The notes beneath the pieces were generated by a model. That model ran no database searches, was not told the DNA's origin, and saw nothing but the letters and a program-made list of their open reading frames with translations. Positions 15,357 through 23,028 of a DNA stretch of 44,133 nt are shown piece after piece. The position numbers were made by a program, and so were the translations under genes. Source of the stretch: Oscillospiraceae bacterium (GTDB lineage: Bacteria > Bacillota > Clostridia > Oscillospirales > Acutalibacteraceae); the NCBI GenBank assembly GCA_031290105.1, contig JAITOD010000030.1, positions 1 through 44,133 of the forward strand, read 5' to 3'. Position 1 is the stretch's first letter. Every line of letters starts with the position of its first letter.

Positions 15357-15566
15357 ACTCTAAGCAGCTGCTCTCACCAGCTGGTGAGATCAGCTGCTTA
15401 GAGTGAATATAAACAAAAATGCTGCAGTATTAACCCTTTTGTTTATCAATATTTTCAAAATTGTGAACGGGCTATAAAATCGCTGCGCTTAGCGCCTAAA
15501 AATCATCCGTATTTTAATTCGTGCCCGGTCGCTTGCTTATTGGAAAAATCAACGCATTGTGCCGGC
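15357..15566 (+). repeat. Hairpin-headed intergenic element, copy A
   Basis: 210 bp, repeated in inverted orientation at 19464-19674. It begins with a 48-nt hairpin: two 22-nt arms with one mismatch around AGCT, outer arm ACTCTAAGCAGCTG. An AT-rich, more divergent middle follows. The 3' part is nearly invariant: 40 nt ending GTTAATTCGTGCCC-like sequence (15487-15526) is identical apart from position, and then ATCAACGC-ATTGTGCC is shared. By hand alignment identity is roughly 85% over the first 170 bp. The copy ends 18 bp before the cysS -35 box. It has no terminal inverted repeats and no coding capacity. Confidence 0.85.
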
Positions 15567-15584
15567 TCATGTCTGCGCCGTCAG

Positions 15585-15630
15585 TTGAATTTATCCGCCG
15601 TAAGGTGTATAATTATACCTTGTACGGCGG
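15585..15630 (+). promoter_or_regulatory. Promoter of cysS with palindrome across the -10
   Basis: -35 TTGAAT (15585-15590), 17-bp spacer, -10 TATAAT (15608-15613). The 8-bp arms CCGCCGTA (15595-15602) and TACGGCGG (15623-15630) flank the -10, with a smaller palindrome AGG...CCT inside, so a repressor could cover the promoter. Confidence 0.75.
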
Positions 15631-15681
15631 ACGGGCAAACACCCGCCCCGATTCTCGCCCAGATGAGGAAAGGAAGCCCCC

Positions 15682-17100
15682 ATGAAAATCTATAACACCC
15701 TCACCCGCCAAAAAGAGGATTTCGTCCCGCAGAAACCCGGCACGGCGCGGATTTATGCCTGCGGTCCCACGGTTTATGACTATATCCACATTGGCAACGC
15801 ACGCCCCCTTGTGGTGTTCGACGTGCTGCGCCGCTTCCTTGCCTATCGCGGATATGATGTGCGCTTTGTGCAAAACTTCACAGATATCGACGACAAAATC
15901 ATCCGCCGCGCAAACGAGCATGGAGTGGATTCCGCCGCAATCGCCGAGGAATATATTGGCGAATACTGGAAAGACGCTAAAGGTCTGGCGCTGCAGGAAG
16001 CGACGGTTCACCCGCGTGCAACGGAAAATATTGAGCAAATCATTGAGATTGTGAGTGGCTTAATCGCCAAAGGTATTGCATATGAGGCACAGGGCGATGT
16101 CTATTACAGCCCCGCCAAGTTTGCAGAATACGGCAAGCTATCCCACCAACCGCTGGACGAGCTTGTTGCCGGTGCGCGCATTATGACCGGCGAAATTAAG
16201 CGCGAGCCAATGGATTTTGCGCTCTGGAAAGCCGCAAAGCCCGGCGAACCATATTGGGAATCGCCGTGGGGAAATGGCCGCCCCGGCTGGCATATCGAGT
16301 GCTCCGCTATGGTGCTGCGCTATTTGGGCGAAACTGCCGATATCCACTGCGGCGGGCAGGACCTTATCTTCCCGCACCACGAAAACGAAATCGCCCAGAG
16401 TGAAGCATACACCGGCAAGCCCTTTTCACGCTATTGGATGCACAACGGCTATATCAACATCAACAACGCCAAAATGAGCAAATCCAAAGGCAACTTTTTC
16501 ACAGTGCGGCAGGTTGCGGAAAAATATGGCTATGCGCCGATACGCTTCTTCCTGATCTCCAGCCATTATCGCAGCCCCATTAACTACACGCCGGAGTTGT
16601 TGGACAGCTCCATCGCGTCCCTGCAGCGGCTGCAAAATTGCCGTGATAACCTCATATTTGCAAAAAAGAACGCCGCTCTGCCTGAAAAAGACGGCGATTT
16701 GCAGACACTTTTGCATCTGGAAACGCACCGCGAATCCTTCATTGCCGCTCTTGACGACGACCTGAATACGGCAGATGCCCTTGGGGCGCTGTTTGAGTTA
16801 GTGCGCGAAATCAACACCCGCGTGCTTGACGCAGAGCCTTCCAAGCGCCTGTGCAAGGCGGCGCTGAAGCTCTTTGCCGAGCTGTGCGGCGTGCTTGGGA
16901 TTTTGCAGCCCGCCGAGGCGGCAGCTGAATCCGCTGCGGACGATGAAACCGCCAAAATCGAGGCGCTGATCACCGCGCGGGGTGAAGCGCGCACCGCAAA
17001 AAGCTGGGCTGAGGCGGACCGAATCCGTGACGAGCTGAACGCTATGGGCGTGGTGATTGAGGATACGCCGCTTGGGGTTAAGTGGACTGTTAAGCGGTAG
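15682..17100 (+). CDS. cysS: Cysteinyl-tRNA synthetase
   Basis: 472 aa, class I aminoacyl-tRNA synthetase charging tRNA-Cys. HIGH motif variant HIGN (36-39), KMSKS (264-268), and the zinc site Cys27, Cys207, His232 and Glu236 that selects cysteine. The [12 protein letters not shown] segment and the C-terminal tRNA-binding part ([14 protein letters not shown]) are normal. AGGAAAGG precedes ATG. It stands alone rather than in the cysE-cysS-mrnC-rlmB cluster common in Bacillus. Confidence 0.97.
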   Translation: MKIYNTLTRQKEDFVPQKPGTARIYACGPTVYDYIHIGNARPLVVFDVLRRFLAYRGYDVRFVQNFTDIDDKIIRRANEHGVDSAAIAEEYIGEYWKDAKGLALQEATVHPRATENIEQIIEIVSGLIAKGIAYEAQGDVYYSPAKFAEYGKLSHQPLDELVAGARIMTGEIKREPMDFALWKAAKPGEPYWESPWGNGRPGWHIECSAMVLRYLGETADIHCGGQDLIFPHHENEIAQSEAYTGKPFSRYWMHNGYININNAKMSKSKGNFFTVRQVAEKYGYAPIRFFLISSHYRSPINYTPELLDSSIASLQRLQNCRDNLIFAKKNAALPEKDGDLQTLLHLETHRESFIAALDDDLNTADALGALFELVREINTRVLDAEPSKRLCKAALKLFAELCGVLGILQPAEAAAESAADDETAKIEALITARGEARTAKSWAEADRIRDELNAMGVVIEDTPLGVKWTVKR

Positions 17101-17279
17101 ATGTCGGATATCAGACGCAAGTGACATGTCCACGATTACAGCAAACTAAAGCTTGAATATGACGGCGTTCAACTGACCGGATCAGATGATAAAAATCCGC
17201 CGAAAAATATCACTGAAAGGAAGACGCAGACGGCGAGCACATAATTTCATGAGCTTTTTGTGCGCGACCTCTCTCGCAC

Positions 17280-18347
17280 ATGGTGCGTAATATGGAACCG
17301 GACTTCGAAAACCGCATAATCGCCACCGAATACTCCGCGCAGGACGAGCCGACTGAACTGTCGCTTCGTCCGCGTGCTTTTGCCGAATACATAGGTCAGT
17401 CCAAGGTCAAAGATAACCTGGCGGTCTATATTCAGGCGGCAAAGGAGCGCGGCGAATCACTTGACCATGTGCTGCTCTATGGTCCGCCGGGCTTGGGAAA
17501 AACTACCCTTGCGGGCATAATCGCCAACGAGATGGGCGTACATTTCCGCGTCACATCGGGTCCGGCGATTGAAAAACAAGGCGATCTGGCAGCCCTTCTG
17601 ACCAATCTCGGCGAGGGCGATGTGCTCTTCATCGACGAAATCCACCGCCTGCAGCGCAGTGTTGAGGAAATCCTCTACCCCGCAATGGAGGACGGCGCGC
17701 TGGATATCATCATCGGCAAGGGTCCCTCCGCGCGGTCAATCCGGCTGGATTTACCGCACTTCACGCTGGTTGGCGCTACGACCCGTGCCGGTCAGCTCTC
17801 CGCACCGCTGCGGGACAGGTTCGGCGTGATTTTGCGCCTGGAGTTGTATTCTCCCAAGGATCTGGCGCGGATTGTCACGCGCTCCGCCGGGATACTTGAT
17901 ATTGCCGTCACGCCGGAGGGCGCAATGGAGCTCGCCTCCCGCAGCCGCGGCACCCCGCGAATCGCCAACCGCCTGTTGCGCCGTGCACGCGACTTTGCTC
18001 AGGTGCTCAACAGTGAGCAGGGCAACGCTGCGGCGACTTGCGAAATCACGCGCGAGAGTGCAAATAACGCCCTCACGCGCCTGGAAATCGACCACATGGG
18101 TCTGGATAACATCGACCGGATGCTCCTGCGCAGCATGGTTGACAGCTTCAACGGCGGGCCGGTGGGGCTGGAGACCATTGCGGCGGCAATCGGCGAAGAG
18201 GCGGTGACAATTGAGGACGTATATGAGCCGTACCTGATGCAGCTGGGCTTTTTGCAGCGCACGCCGCGCGGACGCTGTGTCAGCCCGGCGGGTTACCGGC
18301 ACTTGGGGTTGACCCCGCCTGGGCAGCAGACGTTTGATAATGTATAA
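17280..18347 (+). CDS. ruvB: Holliday junction DNA helicase RuvB
   Basis: 355 aa. AAA+ motor that drives branch migration with RuvA. Walker [10 protein letters not shown] (68-76), Walker B/DEIH (119-122), sensor GATTRAG, arginine-finger region LRDRFG, and the winged-helix C-terminus ending [12 protein letters not shown] are complete. ATG 17280 or 17292 could be the start; neither has a good Shine-Dalgarno site. ruvA and ruvC are not nearby, so this ruvB is separated from its usual partner. Confidence 0.96.
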   Translation: MVRNMEPDFENRIIATEYSAQDEPTELSLRPRAFAEYIGQSKVKDNLAVYIQAAKERGESLDHVLLYGPPGLGKTTLAGIIANEMGVHFRVTSGPAIEKQGDLAALLTNLGEGDVLFIDEIHRLQRSVEEILYPAMEDGALDIIIGKGPSARSIRLDLPHFTLVGATTRAGQLSAPLRDRFGVILRLELYSPKDLARIVTRSAGILDIAVTPEGAMELASRSRGTPRIANRLLRRARDFAQVLNSEQGNAAATCEITRESANNALTRLEIDHMGLDNIDRMLLRSMVDSFNGGPVGLETIAAAIGEEAVTIEDVYEPYLMQLGFLQRTPRGRCVSPAGYRHLGLTPPGQQTFDNV

Positions 18348-18370
18348 TGGAGAGTGGATAATTGATAATG

Positions 18371-18411
18371 GGTGAAGCCCGGGGAAAACCGGCTTTGCTC
18401 TTTTATTTTTG
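18371..18411 (+). repeat. Direct repeat unit 1 (about 40 bp)
   Basis: GGTGAAGCCCGGGG... through GCTTTGCTCTTTTA, repeated 150 bp downstream with about three differences. Confidence 0.75.
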
Positions 18412-18520
18412 ACGTGAGGGAGACCGTTCCCTAAACCTTTAGGTTAACCTCTCCCTTAACCGTGAGGTTAACCGCGATGTACATTTCATCGCGCATTATA
18501 GACAAACAGCAAAATGGATA

Positions 18521-18560
18521 GGTGAAGCCCGGGAAAACCAGCTTTGCTCTTTTACTTTTG
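18521..18560 (+). repeat. Direct repeat unit 2 (about 40 bp)
   Basis: Second copy of the unit at 18371-18411; the two bracket the GGTTAACC-rich segment. Confidence 0.75.
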
Positions 18561-18687
18561 CCTAGATTTTCCAGAAACATGCTCACTCTGGATAGTTGAT
18601 AATTGATAATTGATAGTGGAGAGTGGATAATTGCCGAAATCACAACTTTGAGCTAAGCGGTCACAGGCATTGGAAAGATGCATTAAA

Positions 18688-18719
18688 ACGGCGCGGAAGG
18701 TAAGCATCCTCCGCGCCGT
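18688..18719 (-). terminator. Intrinsic terminator of the AceTr transporter gene
   Basis: Perfect 10-bp stem ACGGCGCGGA/TCCGCGCCGT (18719-18710 with 18697-18688), followed on the minus strand by TTTTAAT (the stem's last T plus 18687-18682). It is the only strong hairpin downstream of the stop at 18758. Confidence 0.75.
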
Positions 18720-18757
18720 AGGGTTTTCCGAACGTGATTCCTGCGTACGTTGTCCGC

Positions 18758-19372
18758 TCAGCCGCCAATTACAGGATAAATTTTCCTCCCTGCTGTGCCG
18801 TTAACCACCGTCGCCGCGCTCAAATACACAGCAACAATCCCCGCCGCCAGCAGCAACCACGCCGGGATATGCGGAATCCATGTTGGCATCCCGGCAAGCT
18901 TAAGGTCGTTGAGAGCAATGAACGGCAGCGCAAGATCCAGCAGCGCAACAACAATCGACAGCAGCGTCACTTTGTGGAAAAACGCCGGCGTCCATAGCCA
19001 AACAACCACCGTCAATATGCACCAAACGTAGCCGTCAACACGACCGTCGAGCGGTGAGCCGTCGGTAATCGCCTTGTATTTCATCAGCATTTCCAGCCCG
19101 CTCACGAGCATGAAAAACGCGCTGAAAAACAGAAACGTGTTGCCGCCCGCAAGATTGCCGCCCTTAAGGTCAAGCAATGCCACAATAATCTGCACAACAA
19201 ATCCGCCAATCAGCCAACAGCCGATCAGCGGCATTGCGGCGGCAGTTACCCGCCCGGAAAGCAACACAAAAAAGCATACGCATGCGGCCGCCAGCGCAAC
19301 AAGTCCGGCGGGAGTGGGGTTCGCCCATGGCTTTTGGGCGGAGGCTTGGGGTTGTGTTTCTTGGTTTTCCAT
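18758..19372 (-). CDS. GPR1/FUN34/YaaH (AceTr) family acetate/succinate transporter
   Basis: 204 aa from ATG 19372 (MENQETQP), with GGAGGT 5 nt upstream; an upstream in-frame ATG at 19405 lies close to the promoter. Six hydrophobic helices are visible. The family signature NPTPAGL (variant of NPAPLGL) opens the first helix. Members such as E. coli SatP are proton-coupled channels or transporters of acetate and succinate. In a fermenting anaerobe it probably exports or recycles acetate (inference). Single gene with a strong promoter 15 bp downstream of repeat copy B. Confidence 0.85.
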   Translation of the reverse strand: MENQETQPQASAQKPWANPTPAGLVALAAACVCFFVLLSGRVTAAAMPLIGCWLIGGFVVQIIVALLDLKGGNLAGGNTFLFFSAFFMLVSGLEMLMKYKAITDGSPLDGRVDGYVWCILTVVVWLWTPAFFHKVTLLSIVVALLDLALPFIALNDLKLAGMPTWIPHIPAWLLLAAGIVAVYLSAATVVNGTAGRKIYPVIGG

Positions 19373-19419
19373 AGTGTACCTCCAAAATATGTTGGGTTTC
19401 TCCATGGCTTACGCGGCTT

Positions 19420-19448
19420 AGTGTAACAGATTGTCCCCTTCCTGTCAA
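19420..19448 (-). promoter_or_regulatory. Promoter of the AceTr transporter gene
   Basis: -35 TTGACA (19448-19443), 17-bp spacer, -10 TACACT (19425-19420). Confidence 0.8.
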
Positions 19449-19463
19449 GATAAAAGTGCAGGC

Positions 19464-19674
19464 GCTGGCACAATGGCGTTGATTTTTTCAACATGCACGC
19501 GCTTGGGCACGAATTAAAATACGGATGATTTTTAGGCGCTAAGCATGGTGAATTTTATAGCTTGTTAACAATTGTAAAATATCGACAAATAAAACCGTTA
19601 ATTTGGAAGTATTTTTATTTATATTCACTCTAAGCTGCTGCTCTCACCAGCTGGTGAGAGCAGCTGCTTAGAGT
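19464..19674 (-). repeat. Hairpin-headed intergenic element, copy B
   Basis: 211 bp, inverted relative to copy A at 15357-15566 and of almost the same length. The 48-nt hairpin is at 19674-19627 (22-nt arms, loop AGCT, one mismatch at a different position from copy A), and the conserved 3' part ends at 19464. The element ends 15 bp before the -35 box of the AceTr promoter, the same relation copy A has to cysS. Confidence 0.85.
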
Positions 19675-19739
19675 AACCGCAAAAAGTCTGTAATATCAAG
19701 AGTCCGGCGTTAAAGTAAATGCCGCTTCACTCAAGAAAA

Positions 19740-19769
19740 TTGACAAGCCGCCCGCAAATGCGGTATAAT
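19740..19769 (+). promoter_or_regulatory. Promoter of holB-ricT
   Basis: -35 TTGACA (19740-19745), 18-bp spacer, -10 TATAAT (19764-19769). Confidence 0.85.
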
Positions 19770-19830
19770 TAACTTGTGTAAGTATACACTTGTTTGTGCT
19801 GACTAATTTAAATTGGCGGGAGGTCTGCGC

Positions 19831-20715
19831 GTGTCCGGCATTACCGCCGCCGAAACGGCATTCTACCGCTCCCTGCGCAACGGGAGATTTCCCCATGCAG
19901 TGTTGCTTGAGGGCGGCTCTGCTGATTCCCGCCGCGAAACCGCCGCGTCATTCATTGCCGCATGGCTCTGCGAATCAATGAATCCGCCTGCCGCAGATGA
20001 GGCGTTGTCACTGAGCGGCAAGCTTCCCGGAGAGTCAGCGCCGTGTACCTTGTGCAAACACTGCCGCAAAGCACTGCAGTGGATTCACCCGGACGTGATG
20101 GTCCTGACGGATGAGGAGGGCAAGCAAATCCCCGTGGACGCTGTGCGTGCGCTGCTTGCGCAAAGTATCGTCAAGCCAAGCGAGGCGGCAAGGCGCGTGT
20201 TCGTCATTGAAAACGCGCACAAGCTCAATCAGCAGGGGCAAAACGCATTGCTCAAGTGCATTGAGGAACCGCCGCCGGCAGTCTGCTTTTTGCTGCTGTG
20301 CCCGGGGCGCAAGGAGCTTTTGCCCACAATTCTCTCCCGTGTGACGGCTTATGCTCTGCCCGGCACGGACGAGGAATTCTCTGCAGAGGCGGCAGATGCG
20401 GCACAGAAAATCGCCGCGGCGCTTGCGCAAAATGACGAGTGGGGTGTGCTCGCCGCAACCGCGACGTTTGATAAGGCAAAGCCGCTGTTGCAGGAGAGTC
20501 TGCGCGCGCTGAAGGAACTGCTCCGGGCAGGCTTGCTACGAACAAGCGGCGCGGAGGAGTTGGCGCAGCCGCTCGCGGGAGAGCAGCTGGCCGGGCTTGG
20601 TTCAGGCAGATTGACGGTGCTGCTGGAACGCGTGCAGTCATTGGAACGCGATATCGAACGCAACGCAAACCTTGCGCTTTTGCGTACGCGGATTGCGGCA
20701 ACGATGTTTTCATAA
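19831..20715 (+). CDS. holB: DNA polymerase III delta' subunit
   Basis: 294 aa from GTG 19831, chosen because GGGAGG lies 7 nt upstream; a TTG 18 nt earlier is in frame but has no such site. Part of the clamp loader. The N-terminal AAA+ fold has a degenerate P-loop (LLEGGSADSRRE), as expected for the non-ATP-hydrolysing delta'. The zinc-module cysteines are CTLCKHCRKA. The strongly conserved QNALLKCIEEPP and the LSRVTAY sensor/arginine region follow. It is placed directly before ricT, as in Bacillus (holB-yaaT). Confidence 0.92.
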   Translation: MSGITAAETAFYRSLRNGRFPHAVLLEGGSADSRRETAASFIAAWLCESMNPPAADEALSLSGKLPGESAPCTLCKHCRKALQWIHPDVMVLTDEEGKQIPVDAVRALLAQSIVKPSEAARRVFVIENAHKLNQQGQNALLKCIEEPPPAVCFLLLCPGRKELLPTILSRVTAYALPGTDEEFSAEAADAAQKIAAALAQNDEWGVLAATATFDKAKPLLQESLRALKELLRAGLLRTSGAEELAQPLAGEQLAGLGSGRLTVLLERVQSLERDIERNANLALLRTRIAATMFS

Positions 20716-20744
20716 GCGATTTTAAGATAGGAGAGAAGACCGGC

Positions 20745-21578
20745 ATGGAGGATAAGGTAACAATAGTGGGGGTGCGCTTTGACGGTGCGGGGCGTGTGTA
20801 TTCCTTTGACCCGCAGGACGTCGTTTATGCCCAAGGCGACGACGTAATTGTGGAATCCGAGCATAATATCGACATGGCAAAAATTGTCTTTGGCAACCGG
20901 GAGGTGGAGCGGAGTACGCTCCTCAAGCCGCTCAAAAATGTTATCCGCAAGGCGGACGCGGTGGATTTGGAAACTATGACGCGATATGCCCAGCGTGAAA
21001 AAAGCGCGTTCAGAATTTTCGTTCAAAAAATCGGCGAGCACAAGCTGCCGATGGAGCCCGTGAAGGCGCGGTCAACCTTTGACGGAAAGAAGATGGTCTT
21101 CTATTTTCTGGCGGAGAACCGCGTGGATTTCCGTGAACTGGTCAAGGATTTGGCGCAGCAGTTCCGTTTCCGCGTGGAGCTGCTGCAAATCAATGCCCGT
21201 AGTGAGGCGCAGATGTTTGGCGGCTTGGGGCTGTGCGGACGCGCGTTCTGCTGCTCGTCTCATTTATCGGAATTTCCCAAGATTACGCTCAAGCTGGCAA
21301 AAGGGCAAAATCTCTCGCTCAACTCCGAAAAAATCAGCGGAGCGTGCGGCCGGCTCATGTGCTGCCTTAGCTATGAGGAGGATGCATACCGCCACCTGCG
21401 GCGTGTCACACCCGCCGTGGGCGAGCCTGTCAAAACGGCGCAAGGGCGCGGCGTTGTTACGGATAACAACATGCTCTCCGGCATTGTGAAGGTAGCCCTG
21501 GAGCGCAACCCGGCGGCTCCGCAGCCATTTCATCGGCGTGAGGTCGAACGGCTTCAACCGCGGCGCGAAGAAAACTAA
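20745..21578 (+). CDS. ricT: PSP1-domain protein RicT (YaaT)
   Basis: 277 aa. In Bacillus the RicT-RicA-RicF complex carries Fe-S clusters and stimulates RNase Y-dependent mRNA processing, with effects on sporulation and biofilm formation. The PSP1 domain covers about residues 60-150. The cysteine clusters are Cys164/169/170 (GLCGRAFCCSSHLSEF) and Cys201/206/207 (GACGRLMCCLSYEE), matching the family. GGAGAG precedes ATG. It is cotranscribed with holB after a 29-bp gap; the initiation-control gene yabA that follows in Bacillus is absent. Confidence 0.92.
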   Translation: MEDKVTIVGVRFDGAGRVYSFDPQDVVYAQGDDVIVESEHNIDMAKIVFGNREVERSTLLKPLKNVIRKADAVDLETMTRYAQREKSAFRIFVQKIGEHKLPMEPVKARSTFDGKKMVFYFLAENRVDFRELVKDLAQQFRFRVELLQINARSEAQMFGGLGLCGRAFCCSSHLSEFPKITLKLAKGQNLSLNSEKISGACGRLMCCLSYEEDAYRHLRRVTPAVGEPVKTAQGRGVVTDNNMLSGIVKVALERNPAAPQPFHRREVERLQPRREEN

Positions 21579-21680
21579 CGCCGCGCATATATCAGTTTTG
21601 TAATTTTCGATTATGGAAAAATATCAGAGCAAAATTGCGGTATACTTAGGAAATCTTAAACTAATCAGGAGGCAATCATC

Positions 21681-21845
21681 ATGGATTTAACAACAATCAT
21701 CAACCTTTTTCAAGGGCTTTTTGAAACGCTGAGCACAGAATTCGGGCTTGGCGTCAAAGTTGACGAAGAAACCGCCGGCACATTCCAGCAACTGTTTGAA
21801 GTTGTGCGCCAACTCATCGCGAAAATTTTGGATGGTTCTTTGTAA
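21681..21845 (+). CDS. Small 54-aa amphipathic protein, unknown
   Basis: ATG 21681 is preceded by AGGAGG (9-nt spacing), a -10-like TATACT lies at 21641-21646, and a strong terminator follows, so this is a complete small transcription unit. The peptide MDLTTIINLFQGLFETLSTE... consists of two amphipathic helical stretches rich in Phe/Leu/Ile, separated by GLGVKVDEETAG. There is no double-glycine leader or classical signal peptide. It could be a small regulator, a toxin-like peptide or a leaderless bacteriocin, but I do not recognise it. Confidence 0.7.
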   Translation: MDLTTIINLFQGLFETLSTEFGLGVKVDEETAGTFQQLFEVVRQLIAKILDGSL

Positions 21846-21871
21846 GCCAATTTCTCGCTGAAGCAGAAATA

Positions 21872-21917
21872 ACACCCGGTCTTTGGAGCATTCCTGCCCC
21901 GAAGCCGGGTGTTTTTG
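21872..21917 (+). terminator. Intrinsic terminator of the small gene
   Basis: ACACCCGG (21872-21879) pairs with CCGGGTGT (21905-21912), followed by TTTTG; 26 bp after the stop codon. Confidence 0.8.
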
Positions 21918-22018
21918 TGTATTATGGGCGGTAAGCGGTCGTCTGCGTTTTATGCAATGCAGTATTTCCAAGGCTTAAAGATCGGTTTCGTTCCAATGCG
22001 GATAAGGACGGCGTTGAG

Positions 22019-22555
22019 TCAAGCCTGTTCCAGCGCGGTAATCTGCGCAATGCGCCGCGCATGGCGTTCGTCGCCGGAAAACGGCGTACGGAGGAAGACG
22101 TCAACCAAGGTCAGCGCGGCGTCCTCACCGGTAACGCGCGCACCAAGACAGAGCACGTTGGCGTCGTTGTGCTCACGCGTCATTTTGGCGCTGAACCAGT
22201 CCGCGCAGCACGCGGCACGGATGCCGCAGATTTTGTTGGCGGCAATGCTCATGCCAAGCCCGGTGCCGCAGCAGAGTATCCCCAAGCTGCACTCGCCCGC
22301 CGCTACAGCCTCGCCAACCAGCTTTGCATAGGGGATATAGTCCACACCGATGGTGCTGTCCGTGCCGAAATCACGGTAAGCTGTGCCCTGTTTATCAAGC
22401 ATAGCCTTGATTGCTTCTTTCAGCGGATACCCGCCGTGGTCTGCACCGAGTGCAATCCGCGGGGCAGCAGTTTTTAGGTCCTCAGAGCTTTTTGTGCGCG
22501 ATGCTTCAGCTGACATTGTCCGCCCATCGTGCTCTGCGCCGAGTGCTGTAATCAT
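22019..22555 (-). CDS. rpiB: Ribose-5-phosphate isomerase B with duplicated N-terminus
   Basis: 178 aa from ATG 22555 with AGGAG 6 nt upstream. Interconverts ribose-5-P and ribulose-5-P in the pentose phosphate pathway. The catalytic core is complete: IALGADHGGYPLK, ILCCGTGLGMSIAANK with catalytic Cys96, and REHNDANVLCLGARV. The family normally begins at (M)KIALGADHGG, but here ~31 extra residues precede it. The extension starts TALGAEHDG, a partial copy of the ALGADHGG segment. At DNA level a 24-bp sequence (22523-22546) recurs at 22430-22453 with four differences, offset exactly 93 bp, so the reading frame is kept. No alternative ATG/GTG/TTG exists at the canonical start. Confidence 0.9.
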   Translation of the reverse strand: MITALGAEHDGRTMSAEASRTKSSEDLKTAAPRIALGADHGGYPLKEAIKAMLDKQGTAYRDFGTDSTIGVDYIPYAKLVGEAVAAGECSLGILCCGTGLGMSIAANKICGIRAACCADWFSAKMTREHNDANVLCLGARVTGEDAALTLVDVFLRTPFSGDERHARRIAQITALEQA

Positions 22556-22569
22556 TTGAAACTCCTGAT

Positions 22570-23028
22570 TTATATAGTATGCCCCTCAAGGGCGAGTAAA
22601 AATTTTTTGCGCCAAATCCCGCACGAAAACCCGCCGAGCCTGCCGCCCGTGCCCAATACTCTGTGGCAGGGAATCAGCAACGGGAGAGGGTTTGCCCCGC
22701 AGGCATTGCCCGCAGCCCGAGCCGCGCCGGGTTTGCCGAGAAGCGCCGCTATCTGCCCGTAGCTTATGCTGCCGCCGTAAGGAATAGTCCGCAGCAGCGC
22801 CCATACCCTTTGCTGAAAGTCAGTACCGACCGGGCGCAGCGGCAAATCAAACGCGGTGAGTTCTCCCGCGAAGTAAGCGGCAAGCTGCTTTGCGGCGGCT
22901 TGCAGAACAGGCGTATCCGGCTCGCAAACAGTGCCGTCGTCAATAAACGCGCCGCGCGCAATCACGCCGTCATCCTGCCAAAGCCCAAAAGAACCAATGG
23001 GCGTGGGTATTACGCAACAGCTAGGCAT
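22570..23028 (-). CDS. ogt: Methylated-DNA--protein-cysteine methyltransferase
   Basis: 152 aa from ATG 23028, which overlaps the stop of the upstream YhhN gene by 8 bases (ATGCCTAG). Suicidal repair of O6-methylguanine: the alkyl group goes to Cys121 in the IPCHRV motif. The winged-helix segment RVWALLRTIPYGGSISYGQIA and the conserved GNACGANPLPLLIPCHRV context are present. A longer upstream reading is out of keeping with the overlap and the family. It is translationally coupled to the lysoplasmalogenase-like gene. Confidence 0.92.
   Translation of the reverse strand: MPSCCVIPTPIGSFGLWQDDGVIARGAFIDDGTVCEPDTPVLQAAAKQLAAYFAGELTAFDLPLRPVGTDFQQRVWALLRTIPYGGSISYGQIAALLGKPGAARAAGNACGANPLPLLIPCHRVLGTGGRLGGFSCGIWRKKFLLALEGHTI

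Larger units (their letters stand above)
15207..15681. other. recA-cysS divergent intergenic region
   Basis: 475 bp without a gene. From left to right: the recA promoter (minus), a short stretch containing ATGAGCTTTTTGTA that recurs near 17248, repeat element copy A (15357-15566), the cysS promoter with an overlapping palindrome (15585-15630), and the cysS ribosome binding site. No T-box leader is recognisable before cysS. Confidence 0.6.
18348..18757. other. Repeat-rich intergenic region after ruvB
   Basis: No gene. It contains two direct copies of a ~40-bp sequence (18371-18411 and 18521-18560, GGTGAAGCCCGGG then AAAACC-GCTTTGCTC). Two stretches of heptad TTGATAA-type repeats (18350-18370 and 18589-18633) and related GGTTAACC motifs (18432-18473) are also present. 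The same heptad family recurs at 25979-26005 and 32543-32577. A 70-aa open frame on the minus strand reads through these repeats (NYQLS) and is not a credible gene. Confidence 0.7.
19373..19830. other. AceTr-holB divergent intergenic region
   Basis: 458 bp with no gene: AceTr promoter, repeat element copy B, about 60 bp of unremarkable sequence, then the holB promoter and leader. Confidence 0.6.

Noticed and set aside
15531..15681. T-box leader for cysS
   Set aside because: No T-box consensus (TGGNACCGCG) or specifier stem followed by a terminator is found before cysS.
18371..18560. CRISPR-like repeats
   Set aside because: Only two copies 150 bp apart, no regular spacers and no cas genes; the twin hairpins at 37613 and 37674 are likewise only two.
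18431..18643. 70-aa minus-strand open frame (NYQLS type)
   Set aside because: It is a translation of the TTGATAA heptad repeats and the direct repeat; such frames recur wherever the repeat occurs.
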